This document shows positions 1 through 6,607 of a DNA stretch of 7,965 nucleotides, one piece after another. This DNA is from Zavarzinia sp. (GTDB lineage Bacteria; Pseudomonadota; Alphaproteobacteria; Zavarziniales; Zavarziniaceae), in NCBI GenBank assembly GCA_028694545.1, contig JAQVKV010000070.1:1-7965 (forward strand). The letters run 5' to 3'. The notes under the pieces were generated by a model that worked only from the letters and a program-made list of their open reading frames with translations, was not told the DNA's origin and did no database searches. Each line of letters opens with the position of its first letter. Within the stretch, counting starts at the first letter, position 1. Made by a program: the position numbers and the translations under genes.

Positions 1-10
1 AGTGCGCGCC

Positions 11-484
11 ATGGACAAGATCCTGGTCAGCGCCTGCCTGCTCGGCCGTCCCGTACGCTACGACGGGACGGGAAAGGCGCTTTTACACCCCCACCTCGAT
101 CGCTGGAAGTCGGAAGGTCGGCTCGTTCCGCTCTGTCCCGAAGTGGCGGCCGGCCTGCCCGTGCCGCGCCCGCCGGCCGAAAGGACGCCCGACGGCACGC
201 GCGTCGTGGATGTGACCGGCGCCGACGTCACCGCCGCCTTCGAGGCCGGGGCACGAGTGGCGCTCGATCTCGCCCGGAACATGGGGTGCCGCTTCGCCCT
301 TCTCAAGGACTTCAGTCCGTCTTGCGGATCGCGCGAAATCCACGACGGCAGCTTCACGGGGACGCGCAAGCCGGGTCAGGGCCTGACCGCCGCCCTGCTG
401 CGCGGCGACGGCATCGAGGTCTTTTCGGAAGCCGAGGTAGCCGATCTGGCGGCCCGCCTCACCGCCCGCGACTTGCCCCGGTGA
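11..484 (+). CDS. DUF523 family protein
   Basis: A 157-residue protein of the DUF523 (YbbK-like) family, of unknown biochemical function. The sequence shows the N-terminal ILVSACLLG motif with Cys9, followed by VRYDG (about residues 15-19). It also has a central CPEVAAGLPVPRPPAE block (Cys42, Arg53) and a DFSPSCGS motif (about 100-107, Cys105), followed by a G-x-G-TAALL segment and VFSE near the C-terminus. These are the conserved family landmarks, with cysteines that look like metal or redox ligands (inference). The length is normal for a stand-alone DUF523 domain. I chose ATG at 11 because family members begin one or two residues before the ILVSACLLG motif. A GTG at 2 is in frame but adds only three residues. 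Its ribosome binding site lies beyond the left edge. It may be co-transcribed with the phosphatase 43 nt downstream. Family assignment is confident; the function is not known. Confidence 0.9.
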   Translation: MDKILVSACLLGRPVRYDGTGKALLHPHLDRWKSEGRLVPLCPEVAAGLPVPRPPAERTPDGTRVVDVTGADVTAAFEAGARVALDLARNMGCRFALLKDFSPSCGSREIHDGSFTGTRKPGQGLTAALLRGDGIEVFSEAEVADLAARLTARDLPR

Positions 485-516
485 GGCACCGTCGCTATAT
501 CAACCGGCGACGCAGC

Positions 517-521
517 AAGGA
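517..521 (+). promoter_or_regulatory. Ribosome binding site for GTG-start phosphatase gene
   Basis: AAGGA lies six bases before the GTG at 528. This is good Shine-Dalgarno spacing, and it is what selects this GTG as the start, since no ATG is suitably placed ahead of the conserved part of the protein. Confidence 0.6.
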
Positions 522-527
522 TCGGAC

Positions 528-1232
528 GTGTTCAAGCACCATACCCGCAAATACGGGAATCGCCTGCGCGCCGCCCGTGGCCAGGCGGATACGCCCTGGC
601 GCCGTTTCCTCGCCTGGTTCGAGGCCCTGTTCATCGACCATGGCGTCTTCCGCCTGCTGTTCTGGAACATGCGCCGCGTCTCCGACCGGATGTGGCGGGG
701 CGCCCAGCCGCATCCCTGGCAGGTCCGCGCCCTTGGCCGGCGCGGCGTGAAGACGATCGTCAACCTGCGCGGCCCGCGCGATTGCGCGACCTATCTGTTC
801 GAGAAGGCATCGGCCGAGGACGCGGGGATCACCCTGGTCGATTTCGTCATGACCTCGCGCGAGCCGCCGCCGCCCGAGCGGCTGCACGCCCTGAAGGACC
901 TGTTCGCCCGGATCGAATATCCCGCCCTGATCCACTGCAAGTCGGGTGCCGACCGGGCCGGTATCACCGCCGCGCTCTATCTCCTGCTCCACGAAGGCCG
1001 ACCGGTCGAGGAAGCGAAGAAGCAGCTCGCCCTGAAATACGGCCATATCCGGCAGGGGCGCACCGGCGTGCTCGATCATTTCTTCGACGAATACATCAGG
1101 GCACGCGACGCCAGCGGCATCGACTTCTGGACCTGGGTCGACACGGTCTATGACCCGCAGGCGCTGCGGGCCGATTTCCACGCCGGCATGATCGGCAGTC
1201 TGATCGTCGACCGCCTTCTCAGGCGGGAATAA
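528..1232 (+). CDS. Cysteine-dependent protein tyrosine/dual-specificity phosphatase-like protein
   Basis: A 234-residue protein with the signature P-loop of the cysteine phosphatase superfamily, HCKSGADRAG (nucleophile Cys137, phosphate-binding Arg143, the CX5R motif). Upstream, the segment MWRGAQPHPWQVRALGRRGVK and then TIVNLRG (about 55-82) is typical of small bacterial dual-specificity/PTP-like enzymes, where 'SAQP' and 'I-NLR' precede the acid loop. Asp105 in LVDFVMTS or a nearby residue may be the general acid (inference). There is no signal peptide; the basic N-terminus (MFKHHTRKYG) suggests a cytoplasmic protein, although residues 34-47 are hydrophobic. The substrate could be a phosphoprotein, a phosphoinositide-like lipid or a small phosphate ester and cannot be read from sequence. 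The GTG start is backed by AAGGA. Its 3' end overlaps the convergent sigma-factor gene by 14 nt. Confidence 0.82.
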   Translation: MFKHHTRKYGNRLRAARGQADTPWRRFLAWFEALFIDHGVFRLLFWNMRRVSDRMWRGAQPHPWQVRALGRRGVKTIVNLRGPRDCATYLFEKASAEDAGITLVDFVMTSREPPPPERLHALKDLFARIEYPALIHCKSGADRAGITAALYLLLHEGRPVEEAKKQLALKYGHIRQGRTGVLDHFFDEYIRARDASGIDFWTWVDTVYDPQALRADFHAGMIGSLIVDRLLRRE

Positions 1233-2106
1233 GGACCGCCGCGACCCCCGTCAGCTTGTCCGGGTTGGAGACGAGCAGGACACGCGCCACCCTATCCCCG
1301 ACGACATCCGGCACCAGGGCGAACCAGACCTCATCCCCGTTTAGTGCGACGAGGCCGGGGTCGCCGTTGAGCGATAGCGGCTGAAACCGCAAGGCCATCG
1401 TGTTCTTCCGCGCGATACCGGCGAAGAAACGCAGCACCTTGTCCGCGCCGAAGATCGGATTGAGGGCGGCCCGGCGTTTGCCCCCACCGTCGGAATGAAG
1501 CACGGCATCCGGCGCCATGACCTCCATCATGGCCGCGCCGTCCCCCGCCATCAGGGCGGCGATGAAGCGGGCGGCGACCGCGTCGCGCTTCGCCTTGGGG
1601 ACATGGATTTCGGGCCGGTCCGCGCGCAGCCGTGCCCTGCCCCGGCTGACCAGCTGGCGCACCGCCTCCGGCGATTTGCCGAGGATGCCGGCGATCGCCA
1701 CGTGATCATGGCCGAAGGCATCGTGCAACAGGAAGGCCGCCCGCTCCGATGGCGACAGGCGGTCGAGCACCATGAGAAAGGCGAGCGAGAGGTCATCCGC
1801 CAATTCGGCACGCCGGGCCGCCAGGCCGTCGTCGCCCGGATCCGCGACGACGGGACCGGGCAGCCAGGAACCGACATAGGCCTCGCGCCGGCGCCGGCGC
1901 AGGTGGTCGAGGGCAAGACGGGTGACCACCGTGGTGGCCCAGGCGACGGGCTCCCGGATTTCGCCGGTGCCCGCGTCCTGCCAGCGCAGGAACATTTCCT
2001 GCACCAGATCCTCAGCCTCGGCCATCACCCCGGTCAGGCGATAAGCAAGGCGGAGCAGGCGTGGCCGCGCCGCGATCAGGGCCGCCGTTCCCGTTCCGGG
2101 CGTCAT
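1219..2106 (-). CDS. ECF41-type RNA polymerase sigma factor with C-terminal SnoaL-like domain
   Basis: A 295-residue sigma factor. Residues about 12-75 are sigma region 2 (LLRLAYRLTG, then AEDLVQEMFLRW, a classic region 2 core). Residues about 105-165 are region 4, with a helix-turn-helix (HDHVAIAGILGKSPEAVRQLVSR). About 130 further residues form a SnoaL/NTF2-like domain. Three short motifs known from group ECF41 are present or nearly so: WLPGP in the linker (81-85, family WLPEP), DGGGK (206-210) and NPDKL (281-285). In ECF41 the fused domain replaces a separate anti-sigma factor and tunes activity; that is family knowledge. The start is ATG at 2106, because it forms an ATGA overlap with the stop of the CMD gene upstream, a sign of translational coupling. 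An in-frame start at 2133 would extend into the CMD gene and is less likely. It is the last gene of a three-gene operon. Confidence 0.93.
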   Translation of the reverse strand: MTPGTGTAALIAARPRLLRLAYRLTGVMAEAEDLVQEMFLRWQDAGTGEIREPVAWATTVVTRLALDHLRRRRREAYVGSWLPGPVVADPGDDGLAARRAELADDLSLAFLMVLDRLSPSERAAFLLHDAFGHDHVAIAGILGKSPEAVRQLVSRGRARLRADRPEIHVPKAKRDAVAARFIAALMAGDGAAMMEVMAPDAVLHSDGGGKRRAALNPIFGADKVLRFFAGIARKNTMALRFQPLSLNGDPGLVALNGDEVWFALVPDVVGDRVARVLLVSNPDKLTGVAAVLIPA

Positions 2107-2621
2107 CCCGTCTTCACCTGCACGAGGCTGCACGACCTGGCATGGCCGAGCGCCCGTTTCATCGCCGGGAAAACCCGGGCCGTCGCGATGCCGATGGCGA
2201 GATCGGCCATGGCCGCCTTGCCGGTTTCAGCTTCCAGGGCCACGCGCAAGTCCTCCGTCTCCGGTGCATTGGCCGCGACGGCGCGGGCGAAGCGGAAGGC
2301 AAGCGCCTGGCGCGGCGTCATGTCGTCCAGCCTGCCTTCGACGGCGGCGCGCACCACGGCGACGGGCACGCCGGCGGCAAGGGCAAGATCCACCGCGATC
2401 TGGGTGCAGGGGCCGCAATCCTCCGTCATGTCGGCGGCGATCCGGCACAGATGCCAGAGATCGACAGGGGCATGAACCCGGTGATTGGCCAGCGGCATGA
2501 ACATCCCGAACTTGCGAAAGCCCGCCCGGCTGCTGGCCAGCACATCGCGCAGCCAGTCCGCCGACTGGCCGAGATAGCGCTCACTCTTGTCGATCTGGCG
2601 ACGATAATACCAGTCCAGCAT
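2103..2621 (-). CDS. Carboxymuconolactone decarboxylase/AhpD-like family protein
   Basis: A 172-residue, mostly alpha-helical, cytoplasmic protein with the CMD-family centre MTEDCGPCTQIAV (Cys69, Cys72 as a CGPC pair), preceded by a DLWHLCRIAADM helix and followed by the RQALAFRFARAV helix typical of this fold. Members with CxxC resemble the thiol-active AhpD class and may reduce peroxides or transfer electrons; no substrate can be assigned. The His found after the CxxC in true AhpD is not evident, so classical AhpD activity is uncertain. The ATG at 2621 was chosen because it forms a TGATG junction with the previous gene and has a GGAGGG ribosome site just ahead. The frame is open back to 3032, but that upstream part is arginine-rich shadow coding over the neighbouring gene. 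CMD genes are a hallmark partner of ECF41 sigma genes, so this is a likely regulatory or functional target of the downstream sigma factor. Confidence 0.88.
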   Translation of the reverse strand: MLDWYYRRQIDKSERYLGQSADWLRDVLASSRAGFRKFGMFMPLANHRVHAPVDLWHLCRIAADMTEDCGPCTQIAVDLALAAGVPVAVVRAAVEGRLDDMTPRQALAFRFARAVAANAPETEDLRVALEAETGKAAMADLAIGIATARVFPAMKRALGHARSCSLVQVKTG

Positions 2622-3028
2622 CACGCCCTCCCCCGCAGAACCGCGACCGCGAAACCGGTAATCGCAAGCGCCGGCAGGCCGACGGCGACCGGATCCAGCA
2701 CAAGCTGGCGCGGGGTGCAGCGCCCCGCCAAGGCGTCGAGCGCATGGACCACGGCATGCGCCCCATGAAACAGCGCGGCGGCAAGGGCCGCCCCCGGCAT
2801 CAGCGACGGCAAGCGCAGGCCGGCCAGCAAACCGATCCCGGTCGCCAGATAGCCCCCGCCGATATCGGCGATGAAATGGCGGTTGGGCGGCCCCGTGTCG
2901 ACGACGCCGGGCACCTGAAGATACCAGCCGAAGGGATCGGCGAACATCCAGAGGCCGTTGGCCACAAGCCCGAGGCCGAGCAAAAGGGCAAGGCCACGCC
3001 ACGCCCGTTGGTCGAATGTGATCATCAT
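2621..3028 (-). CDS. Small four-helix membrane protein, ECF41 operon
   Basis: A 135-residue integral membrane protein that I cannot name with confidence. Four hydrophobic segments are visible, at about residues 12-29, 52-69, 75-95 and 108-130. The connecting loop between the first two contains FADPFGWYLQVPGV and NRHFIADIGGGYL, which look conserved and are the best search handles. The general architecture recalls DUF4345 or DoxX-like small membrane proteins, but that is only a resemblance. The gene is first in a coupled operon with the CMD and ECF41 sigma genes and ends in a TGATG overlap. AAGGAG at 3033-3038 lies four bases before the ATG at 3028 and seven before a second in-frame ATG at 3025, so either may be used. 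A third, out-of-frame ATG at 3032 begins the spurious extended CMD frame. Confidence 0.75.
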   Translation of the reverse strand: MMITFDQRAWRGLALLLGLGLVANGLWMFADPFGWYLQVPGVVDTGPPNRHFIADIGGGYLATGIGLLAGLRLPSLMPGAALAAALFHGAHAVVHALDALAGRCTPRQLVLDPVAVGLPALAITGFAVAVLRGRA

Positions 3029-3032
3029 CCAT

Positions 3033-3038
3033 CTCCTT
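3033..3038 (-). promoter_or_regulatory. Ribosome binding site of the ECF41 operon's first gene
   Basis: AAGGAG (3038-3033 on the minus strand) is the strongest Shine-Dalgarno sequence in this gap. Its spacing is short for the ATG at 3028 and close to ideal for the ATG at 3025. Confidence 0.6.
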
Positions 3039-3050
3039 GTCTGGGGGGAT

Positions 3051-3077
3051 GACGATCGGGACGGCCCTTTCGTGACG
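3051..3077 (-). promoter_or_regulatory. Candidate ECF41-dependent promoter
   Basis: On the minus strand, CGTCACG (3077-3071) is followed by a 16-base spacer and CGTC (3054-3051). The recalled ECF41 consensus is TGTCACA in the -35 region and CGTC in the -10 region, so the match is five of seven plus four of four, at a spacing typical of ECF promoters. Transcription would begin around 3045, leaving a leader of roughly 15-20 nt with AAGGAG in it. The site lies entirely within the 66-nt gap between the cysQ-like gene and the operon whose last gene is the ECF41 sigma factor, which suggests autoregulation. Confidence 0.6.
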
Positions 3078-3094
3078 TCCGCGCCGAAAGAAAT

Positions 3095-3913
3095 TCAGCC
3101 CATCAGCTGCTTCGCCACGTCGGGCGACGGACGGAATTCCTCGAGCTTCTCGAGCAGGCGGGCGTGAAGCTCGGGCCCCGCCGAGATGACGTTGCGGTGG
3201 CGCGTGGAAGGACGGTTATAGGTGAAGGGCTCGCCCATATGGGTGCTGGCCATGCCGCCCGCTTCCGCCACGATGAGATCGGCGGCGGCGATGTCCCAGT
3301 CGCTCTTGCCGGTGAGCGAGACGGAGCCGTCCTGCGCCCCGCTCGCCACCTGACACAGGGCATAGGCGATCGAATTGGACGGCGCGACCTCGATCCCCGG
3401 CCAGGGTTTCTGCCAGAAGTGCGATCGGAACATGTCGGCCGAGCCGACCAGGCGGGCACCGTCGATAATCCCTTTCCGGCTGACCGTGATCGGCGTGCCG
3501 TTCAGGGTGGCGCCGCCTTCGAGGCGGGCGGCATAGAGTTCGTTCCGCGCCGGATTGAAGACGACGCCGGCGGTGGGGCGGCCATCCTCGACCACGGCGA
3601 TCGAGACGGCGAAATAGGGCCGGCCACGCACGAAGGCCCGCGTGCCGTCGATCGGATCGACGACGAAGAGGCGCCGCGCGCCGAGCCGCGCCGGATCGTC
3701 CACCGTCTCTTCCGAAAGCCAGCCATAGTCGGGGCGCGCGGCGCCCAGCACGGCCTTCAACTGTTCGTCGACCGCGATGTCGGCATCGGTGACCGGGCCG
3801 TGGCCCGGCTTTTCCCAGGTCTTGAAGCCCTTTTCCCGGAATTCGAGGACAAGGCCGCCCGCCTCGCGCGCGGCCCTGGTGAGGAGTTCGAGATCGTCCG
3901 CGCCGATCGCCAT
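3095..3913 (-). CDS. Inositol monophosphatase family phosphatase, CysQ-like
   Basis: A 272-residue lithium-sensitive-phosphatase-fold enzyme. Its metal and phosphate motifs are intact: VTDAD (about 42-46), WLSEET (Glu68, Glu69), VVDPIDGT (Asp86, Asp89) and SDWDIAAADLIVAEAGG (Asp207). These supply the Mg2+ ligands and catalytic water site of the family. The WLSEE version of the second motif and the GRPYFAVSIAVV stretch fit CysQ (3'(2'),5'-bisphosphate nucleotidase, which removes PAP from sulfate assimilation) slightly better than SuhB-type inositol monophosphatase, but sequence alone does not settle it. The ATG at 3913 forms a TGATG junction with pmbA. A GTG one codon earlier (3916) gives a GTGA overlap and is an alternative. 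The pmbA-phosphatase pairing recurs in alphaproteobacteria, though the functional reason is unclear. Confidence 0.88.
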   Translation of the reverse strand: MAIGADDLELLTRAAREAGGLVLEFREKGFKTWEKPGHGPVTDADIAVDEQLKAVLGAARPDYGWLSEETVDDPARLGARRLFVVDPIDGTRAFVRGRPYFAVSIAVVEDGRPTAGVVFNPARNELYAARLEGGATLNGTPITVSRKGIIDGARLVGSADMFRSHFWQKPWPGIEVAPSNSIAYALCQVASGAQDGSVSLTGKSDWDIAAADLIVAEAGGMASTHMGEPFTYNRPSTRHRNVISAGPELHARLLEKLEEFRPSPDVAKQLMG

Positions 3914-5247
3914 CACGCCCCGGCGACCGTCATGCCCTCGATCCGCAAGGTCGGGGCATTGGCACCGAAGCGGAACACGAGATCATTGGCGGGGGTGAGG
4001 TTCAGGAACATGTCCTTCAGATTGCCGGCGACGGTCATCTCGCTGACCGGATAGGTGATCTCGCCGTTCTCGATCCAGAAGCCGGCGGCCCCCCGGCTGT
4101 AGTCGCCGGTGATGCCGTTGACGCCGGAGCCGATCATCTCGGTCACATAGAAGCCCTGCGCGATGTCCGCGATCAACTCCTTGGGGCTGAGCGCGCCGGC
4201 CGCCATATGGACATTGCTGGCGGACGGGCCCGGCGGGCCCGAGGTGCCGCGCGCGGCATTCCCGGTGGTAACGAGGCCGAGCTGCTTCGCCGAAGCACTG
4301 TCGAGCAGCCAGGTGGTGAGCACGCCCTGGTCGATCAGGTTACGCGTCACCCCGCGCACGCCCTCGCCGTCGAAGGGGCGGGAACGGTGGCCGCGCGGAC
4401 GGAACGGATCGTCGACGATGGTGATCCCCGGCGCGAAGACCTGCGCCCCCATCCTGTCCTTCAGGAAGGAGGTGCCGCGCGTGATGGCCGCCCCGTTGAT
4501 GGCGCCAAGAAAATGGCCGAGCATCGAGGAGGAGATGCGCGGGTCGAGGATGACGGGCACGCGGGCCGTCTTCACCTTGCGCGGATTGAGGCGGCGCACC
4601 GCCTTCTCGCCGGCGCGTCGGCCGATCGCCGCCGGGTCGTCGAGATCGGCGGCATGGCGTGCGGTCGAATAATCGTAGTCGCGCTCCATCGCCGTGCCGC
4701 TGCCGGCCAGCACGGAGGCGGAAAAACCATGCATCGAGCTGGTGTATTCGCCGGCGAAGCCACCCGTCGTGGCGAAGCCGACCCGGTTGCTGCCCCAGCT
4801 TGCCCCCGCCCCTTCAGAATTGGTCACGCCCTCGACCGCAAGCGCCGCCGCTTCCGCCGTGGCGGCACGATCGAAGAGAACCTGGGGATCGGGCTCGACC
4901 GGATCGAAAAGGTCGAGGTCGCGCGGCGCTGTTTCCAGCAGGGCGGGATCGGCGAGGCCAGCGTAGGGATCGGGCGGGGCCACGCGGGCCATGCCGATCG
5001 CCCGTTCGACCAGCCGGTCGAGGGCGGCACCATCGATCTCGCTTGATGAAACGATGGCCTGCGAACCGCCGACAAAGACCCGGAGGCCGAGGTCCCGCGT
5101 CTCCGAGCGTTCGAGATCCTCGAGCTTGCCGAGGCGCCACGACACGCCGAGCGAGACCGCCTCGAAATAGAGCGCGTCGGCGGCATCGGCCCCGGCACGG
5201 TGCGCGCGGGCAAGAAGGTCGTCGAGCAGTTCGAGGGGTTCGGCCAT
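3913..5247 (-). CDS. pmbA: TldD/PmbA family protein PmbA (TldE)
   Basis: A 444-residue protein matching PmbA/TldE, the non-metal-binding partner of TldD. The TldD-TldE heterodimer is a cytoplasmic metalloprotease that degrades unfolded peptides and, in enterobacteria, matures microcin B17 and turns over the CcdA antitoxin. Visible family marks are the N-terminal segment with LGLRVFVGGSQAIVSSSEI, PDPYAGLAD (92-100) and the glycine-rich GNAARGTSGPPGPSASN region. The C-terminal AGNLKDMFLNLTPANDL and the end TLRIEGMTVAGA correspond to the E. coli PmbA tail. There is no HExxxH zinc motif, as expected for PmbA rather than TldD. Length is close to the usual 450. I chose ATG at 5247 because homology begins at MAEPLELLDDLL; an in-frame ATG at 5289 would add 14 basic, Cys-containing residues with no family match. 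The tldD gene is not in the window. Confidence 0.92.
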   Translation of the reverse strand: MAEPLELLDDLLARAHRAGADAADALYFEAVSLGVSWRLGKLEDLERSETRDLGLRVFVGGSQAIVSSSEIDGAALDRLVERAIGMARVAPPDPYAGLADPALLETAPRDLDLFDPVEPDPQVLFDRAATAEAAALAVEGVTNSEGAGASWGSNRVGFATTGGFAGEYTSSMHGFSASVLAGSGTAMERDYDYSTARHAADLDDPAAIGRRAGEKAVRRLNPRKVKTARVPVILDPRISSSMLGHFLGAINGAAITRGTSFLKDRMGAQVFAPGITIVDDPFRPRGHRSRPFDGEGVRGVTRNLIDQGVLTTWLLDSASAKQLGLVTTGNAARGTSGPPGPSASNVHMAAGALSPKELIADIAQGFYVTEMIGSGVNGITGDYSRGAAGFWIENGEITYPVSEMTVAGNLKDMFLNLTPANDLVFRFGANAPTLRIEGMTVAGA

Positions 5248-5360
5248 GATTCTACCTAGACGGATGCAGCAGTTCTTCAAGCGGCGCATCCTAAAGGGAT
5301 CACGCGACCGGCGTCAGCCCTCCTGTTGAGAAATGTCGCCCGGCCGCGATCGGGGCGGGC

Positions 5361-6353
5361 TCAGGCCGGTCGGCGCCATTCGACGGGCGGGGTCGCCGCC
5401 GCCTCGTCGCGGATGGCGGCGCGATCGCCGGCGGCGAGATAGAACAGGCGCTTCAATTCCTGCCGGCCGCGCGTGACATTGTCCTGGATGATGCCGGTAA
5501 CGAGCGAAAGCAAGGCCAGTGTCATAAGCCCGACCGAGACGATCAGGGTCGGGAAGCGCGGCACCAGCCCGGTCGCGACGTAGTCGAGCAGCACGGGCAC
5601 GAAGAAGCCTACCGAGAACAGGGCGAAGATCCCGGCCAGACCGCCGAACAACGCCAGCGGCCGCTCCAGCATCAGCAGGCGCAGGATGAGGTGAAGGATG
5701 CGGAAGCCGTCGCGATAGGTGGACAGCTTGGACTGGCTGCCCTCCATCCGGGCCGAATAGCGCGTCGGCATTTCCGCCGTGGCGAGACGCAGTTCTAGCG
5801 TGTGGACGGTGATTTCCGTCTCGATCTCGAAGCCGCCGGAAAGCACCGGGAATGCTTTCACGAAGCGGCGCGAGAAGACGCGGTAACCGGTCAGCATATC
5901 GGTGAAGGTGCGGCCAAACAGGCGGGTGACCAGGGTGGTCAGGAGCCAGTTGCCGAAGCGATGGCCCTTGCGATAGGCCTCGGGATCGTCATCGACCCGC
6001 GTGCCCACCACCATGTCGAGATGATCATCGACCAGCCGCCGCACCATGACCGGGGCGGCCGAGGCATCATAGGTGCCGTCGCCATCGACCATCACATAGA
6101 TGTCGGCGTCGACGTCGGCGAACATGCGCCGCACCACGTTGCCCTTGCCGCGATGACCGACCTGACGCACCACGGCGCCGGCGGCGCGCGCCTCGCGCAT
6201 GGTGCCGTCGGTCGACATGTTGTCATAGACATAGACCGTGCATCCCGGCAGGGCGGCGCGGAAATCGCGCACCACGGCGCCGATCGCCGCTTCCTCGTTC
6301 AGGCAGGGGACGATGACGGCGACCCGGCGCCCGATGCTCTGGTTCCAGTCCAT
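5361..6353 (-). CDS. GT2 family glycosyltransferase, polyprenyl-phosphate type, with C-terminal membrane helices
   Basis: A 330-residue GT-A fold glycosyltransferase. Residues 10-20 (RVAVIVPCLNE) are the first strand and loop of GT2 enzymes. Asp44 in YVYDNMSTDGT contacts the nucleotide, MVDGDGTYD (88-96) supplies the DxD-type metal site, and TDMLTGYRVFSRR (151-163) is the acceptor-side motif typical of dolichyl/undecaprenyl-phosphate glycosyltransferases. Two membrane helices follow, at about 232-256 and 267-290, then a short cytoplasmic tail. This layout fits an inner-membrane enzyme that loads a sugar from a nucleotide donor onto a polyprenyl phosphate (GtrB/DPM1-like); donor and acceptor are not readable. 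The ATG at 6353 has GAGGAAA upstream. An in-frame TTG at 6419 adds unrelated residues. It ends 113 nt before pmbA on the same strand, so co-transcription is possible but not shown. Confidence 0.88.
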   Translation of the reverse strand: MDWNQSIGRRVAVIVPCLNEEAAIGAVVRDFRAALPGCTVYVYDNMSTDGTMREARAAGAVVRQVGHRGKGNVVRRMFADVDADIYVMVDGDGTYDASAAPVMVRRLVDDHLDMVVGTRVDDDPEAYRKGHRFGNWLLTTLVTRLFGRTFTDMLTGYRVFSRRFVKAFPVLSGGFEIETEITVHTLELRLATAEMPTRYSARMEGSQSKLSTYRDGFRILHLILRLLMLERPLALFGGLAGIFALFSVGFFVPVLLDYVATGLVPRFPTLIVSVGLMTLALLSLVTGIIQDNVTRGRQELKRLFYLAAGDRAAIRDEAAATPPVEWRRPA

Positions 6354-6482
6354 GAAGGTTTCCTCGTCGGCGGCGCGACCGGCGCCACCCTCGAAGCACA
6401 GAACACCGCCCGCCCCCAATTCGTTCCCGCCCCTCTTTCAGGTGACGAAATCATCATGCGGGATTTCCCCGACGTTTTTTCC

Positions 6483-6508
6483 GTAACTTCGCGAAGGGAT
6501 GGCGCGAA
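6483..6508 (+). promoter_or_regulatory. Candidate ECF (SigF-like) promoter of the bufferin operon
   Basis: GTAACT (6483-6488), a 16-base spacer and CGAA (6505-6508). From memory, the Caulobacter ECF sigma factor SigF, which drives bufferin-type operons in response to metal stress, recognises GTAACC-N16-CGAA, so this differs at one position. Transcription would start near 6515, giving a leader of roughly 95-100 nt. No SigF-like sigma or NrsF-type anti-sigma gene is in the window, so the cognate factor would have to be elsewhere. Confidence 0.5.
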
Positions 6509-6545
6509 CTCATCAATCGAAGCCGGTAATGCGCCGGGTTTCCTT

Positions 6546-6567
6546 CGTCGGGGACAAATCCCCGGCG
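6546..6567 (+). other. Leader hairpin upstream of bufA
   Basis: Bases 6546-6554 can pair with 6559-6567 around a CAAA tetraloop: a core CGGGGA/TCCCCG stem of six pairs, extended by a G-U and two G-C pairs to nine. It falls inside the predicted bufA leader, about 45 nt before the start codon. No T-run follows (TTGTCCTGATC), so it is not a canonical terminator. It may affect leader stability or translation. Confidence 0.45.
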
Positions 6568-6600
6568 TTGTCCTGATCAACAAATCGACTGGATCATTCC

Positions 6601-6607
6601 AGGGGGA
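6601..6607 (+). promoter_or_regulatory. Strong ribosome binding site of bufA
   Basis: AGGGGGA sits four bases before the ATG at 6612, a purine-rich site that fixes the start of this small gene and fits a highly translated peptide precursor. Confidence 0.6.

Noticed and set aside
495..1181. Long minus-strand frame opposite the phosphatase gene
   Set aside because: Antisense shadow typical of GC-rich coding DNA; the plus-strand product has an intact HCX5R active site and the antisense product has no recognisable domain.
2103..3032. A 309-residue minus-strand frame starting at ATG 3032 that extends the CMD protein N-terminally
   Set aside because: The first 137 residues are Arg/Gly/Pro-rich, overlap the membrane-protein gene in another frame and match no family. 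The CMD domain begins cleanly at ATG 2621 with its own ribosome site.
4207..5046. Plus-strand frame opposite pmbA
   Set aside because: Composition is Arg/Gly/Ala-rich and lacks motifs; the minus strand encodes an end-to-end PmbA.
5248..5290. TTGAAG ... TAGGTA as a sigma-70 promoter for pmbA
   Set aside because: Weak hexamers, and the implied transcript would start at or beyond the start codon; not enough to report.
5338..5360. Possible terminator after the GT2 gene (GCCCG ... CGGGC, minus strand)
   Set aside because: Only a five-pair stem with an irregular interior and no U-run, so it does not support a terminator call.
6459..6480. CGGG...CCCG followed by TTTTTT as an intrinsic terminator upstream of bufA
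   Set aside because: Stem of only about four pairs, and no plus-strand gene upstream for it to terminate.
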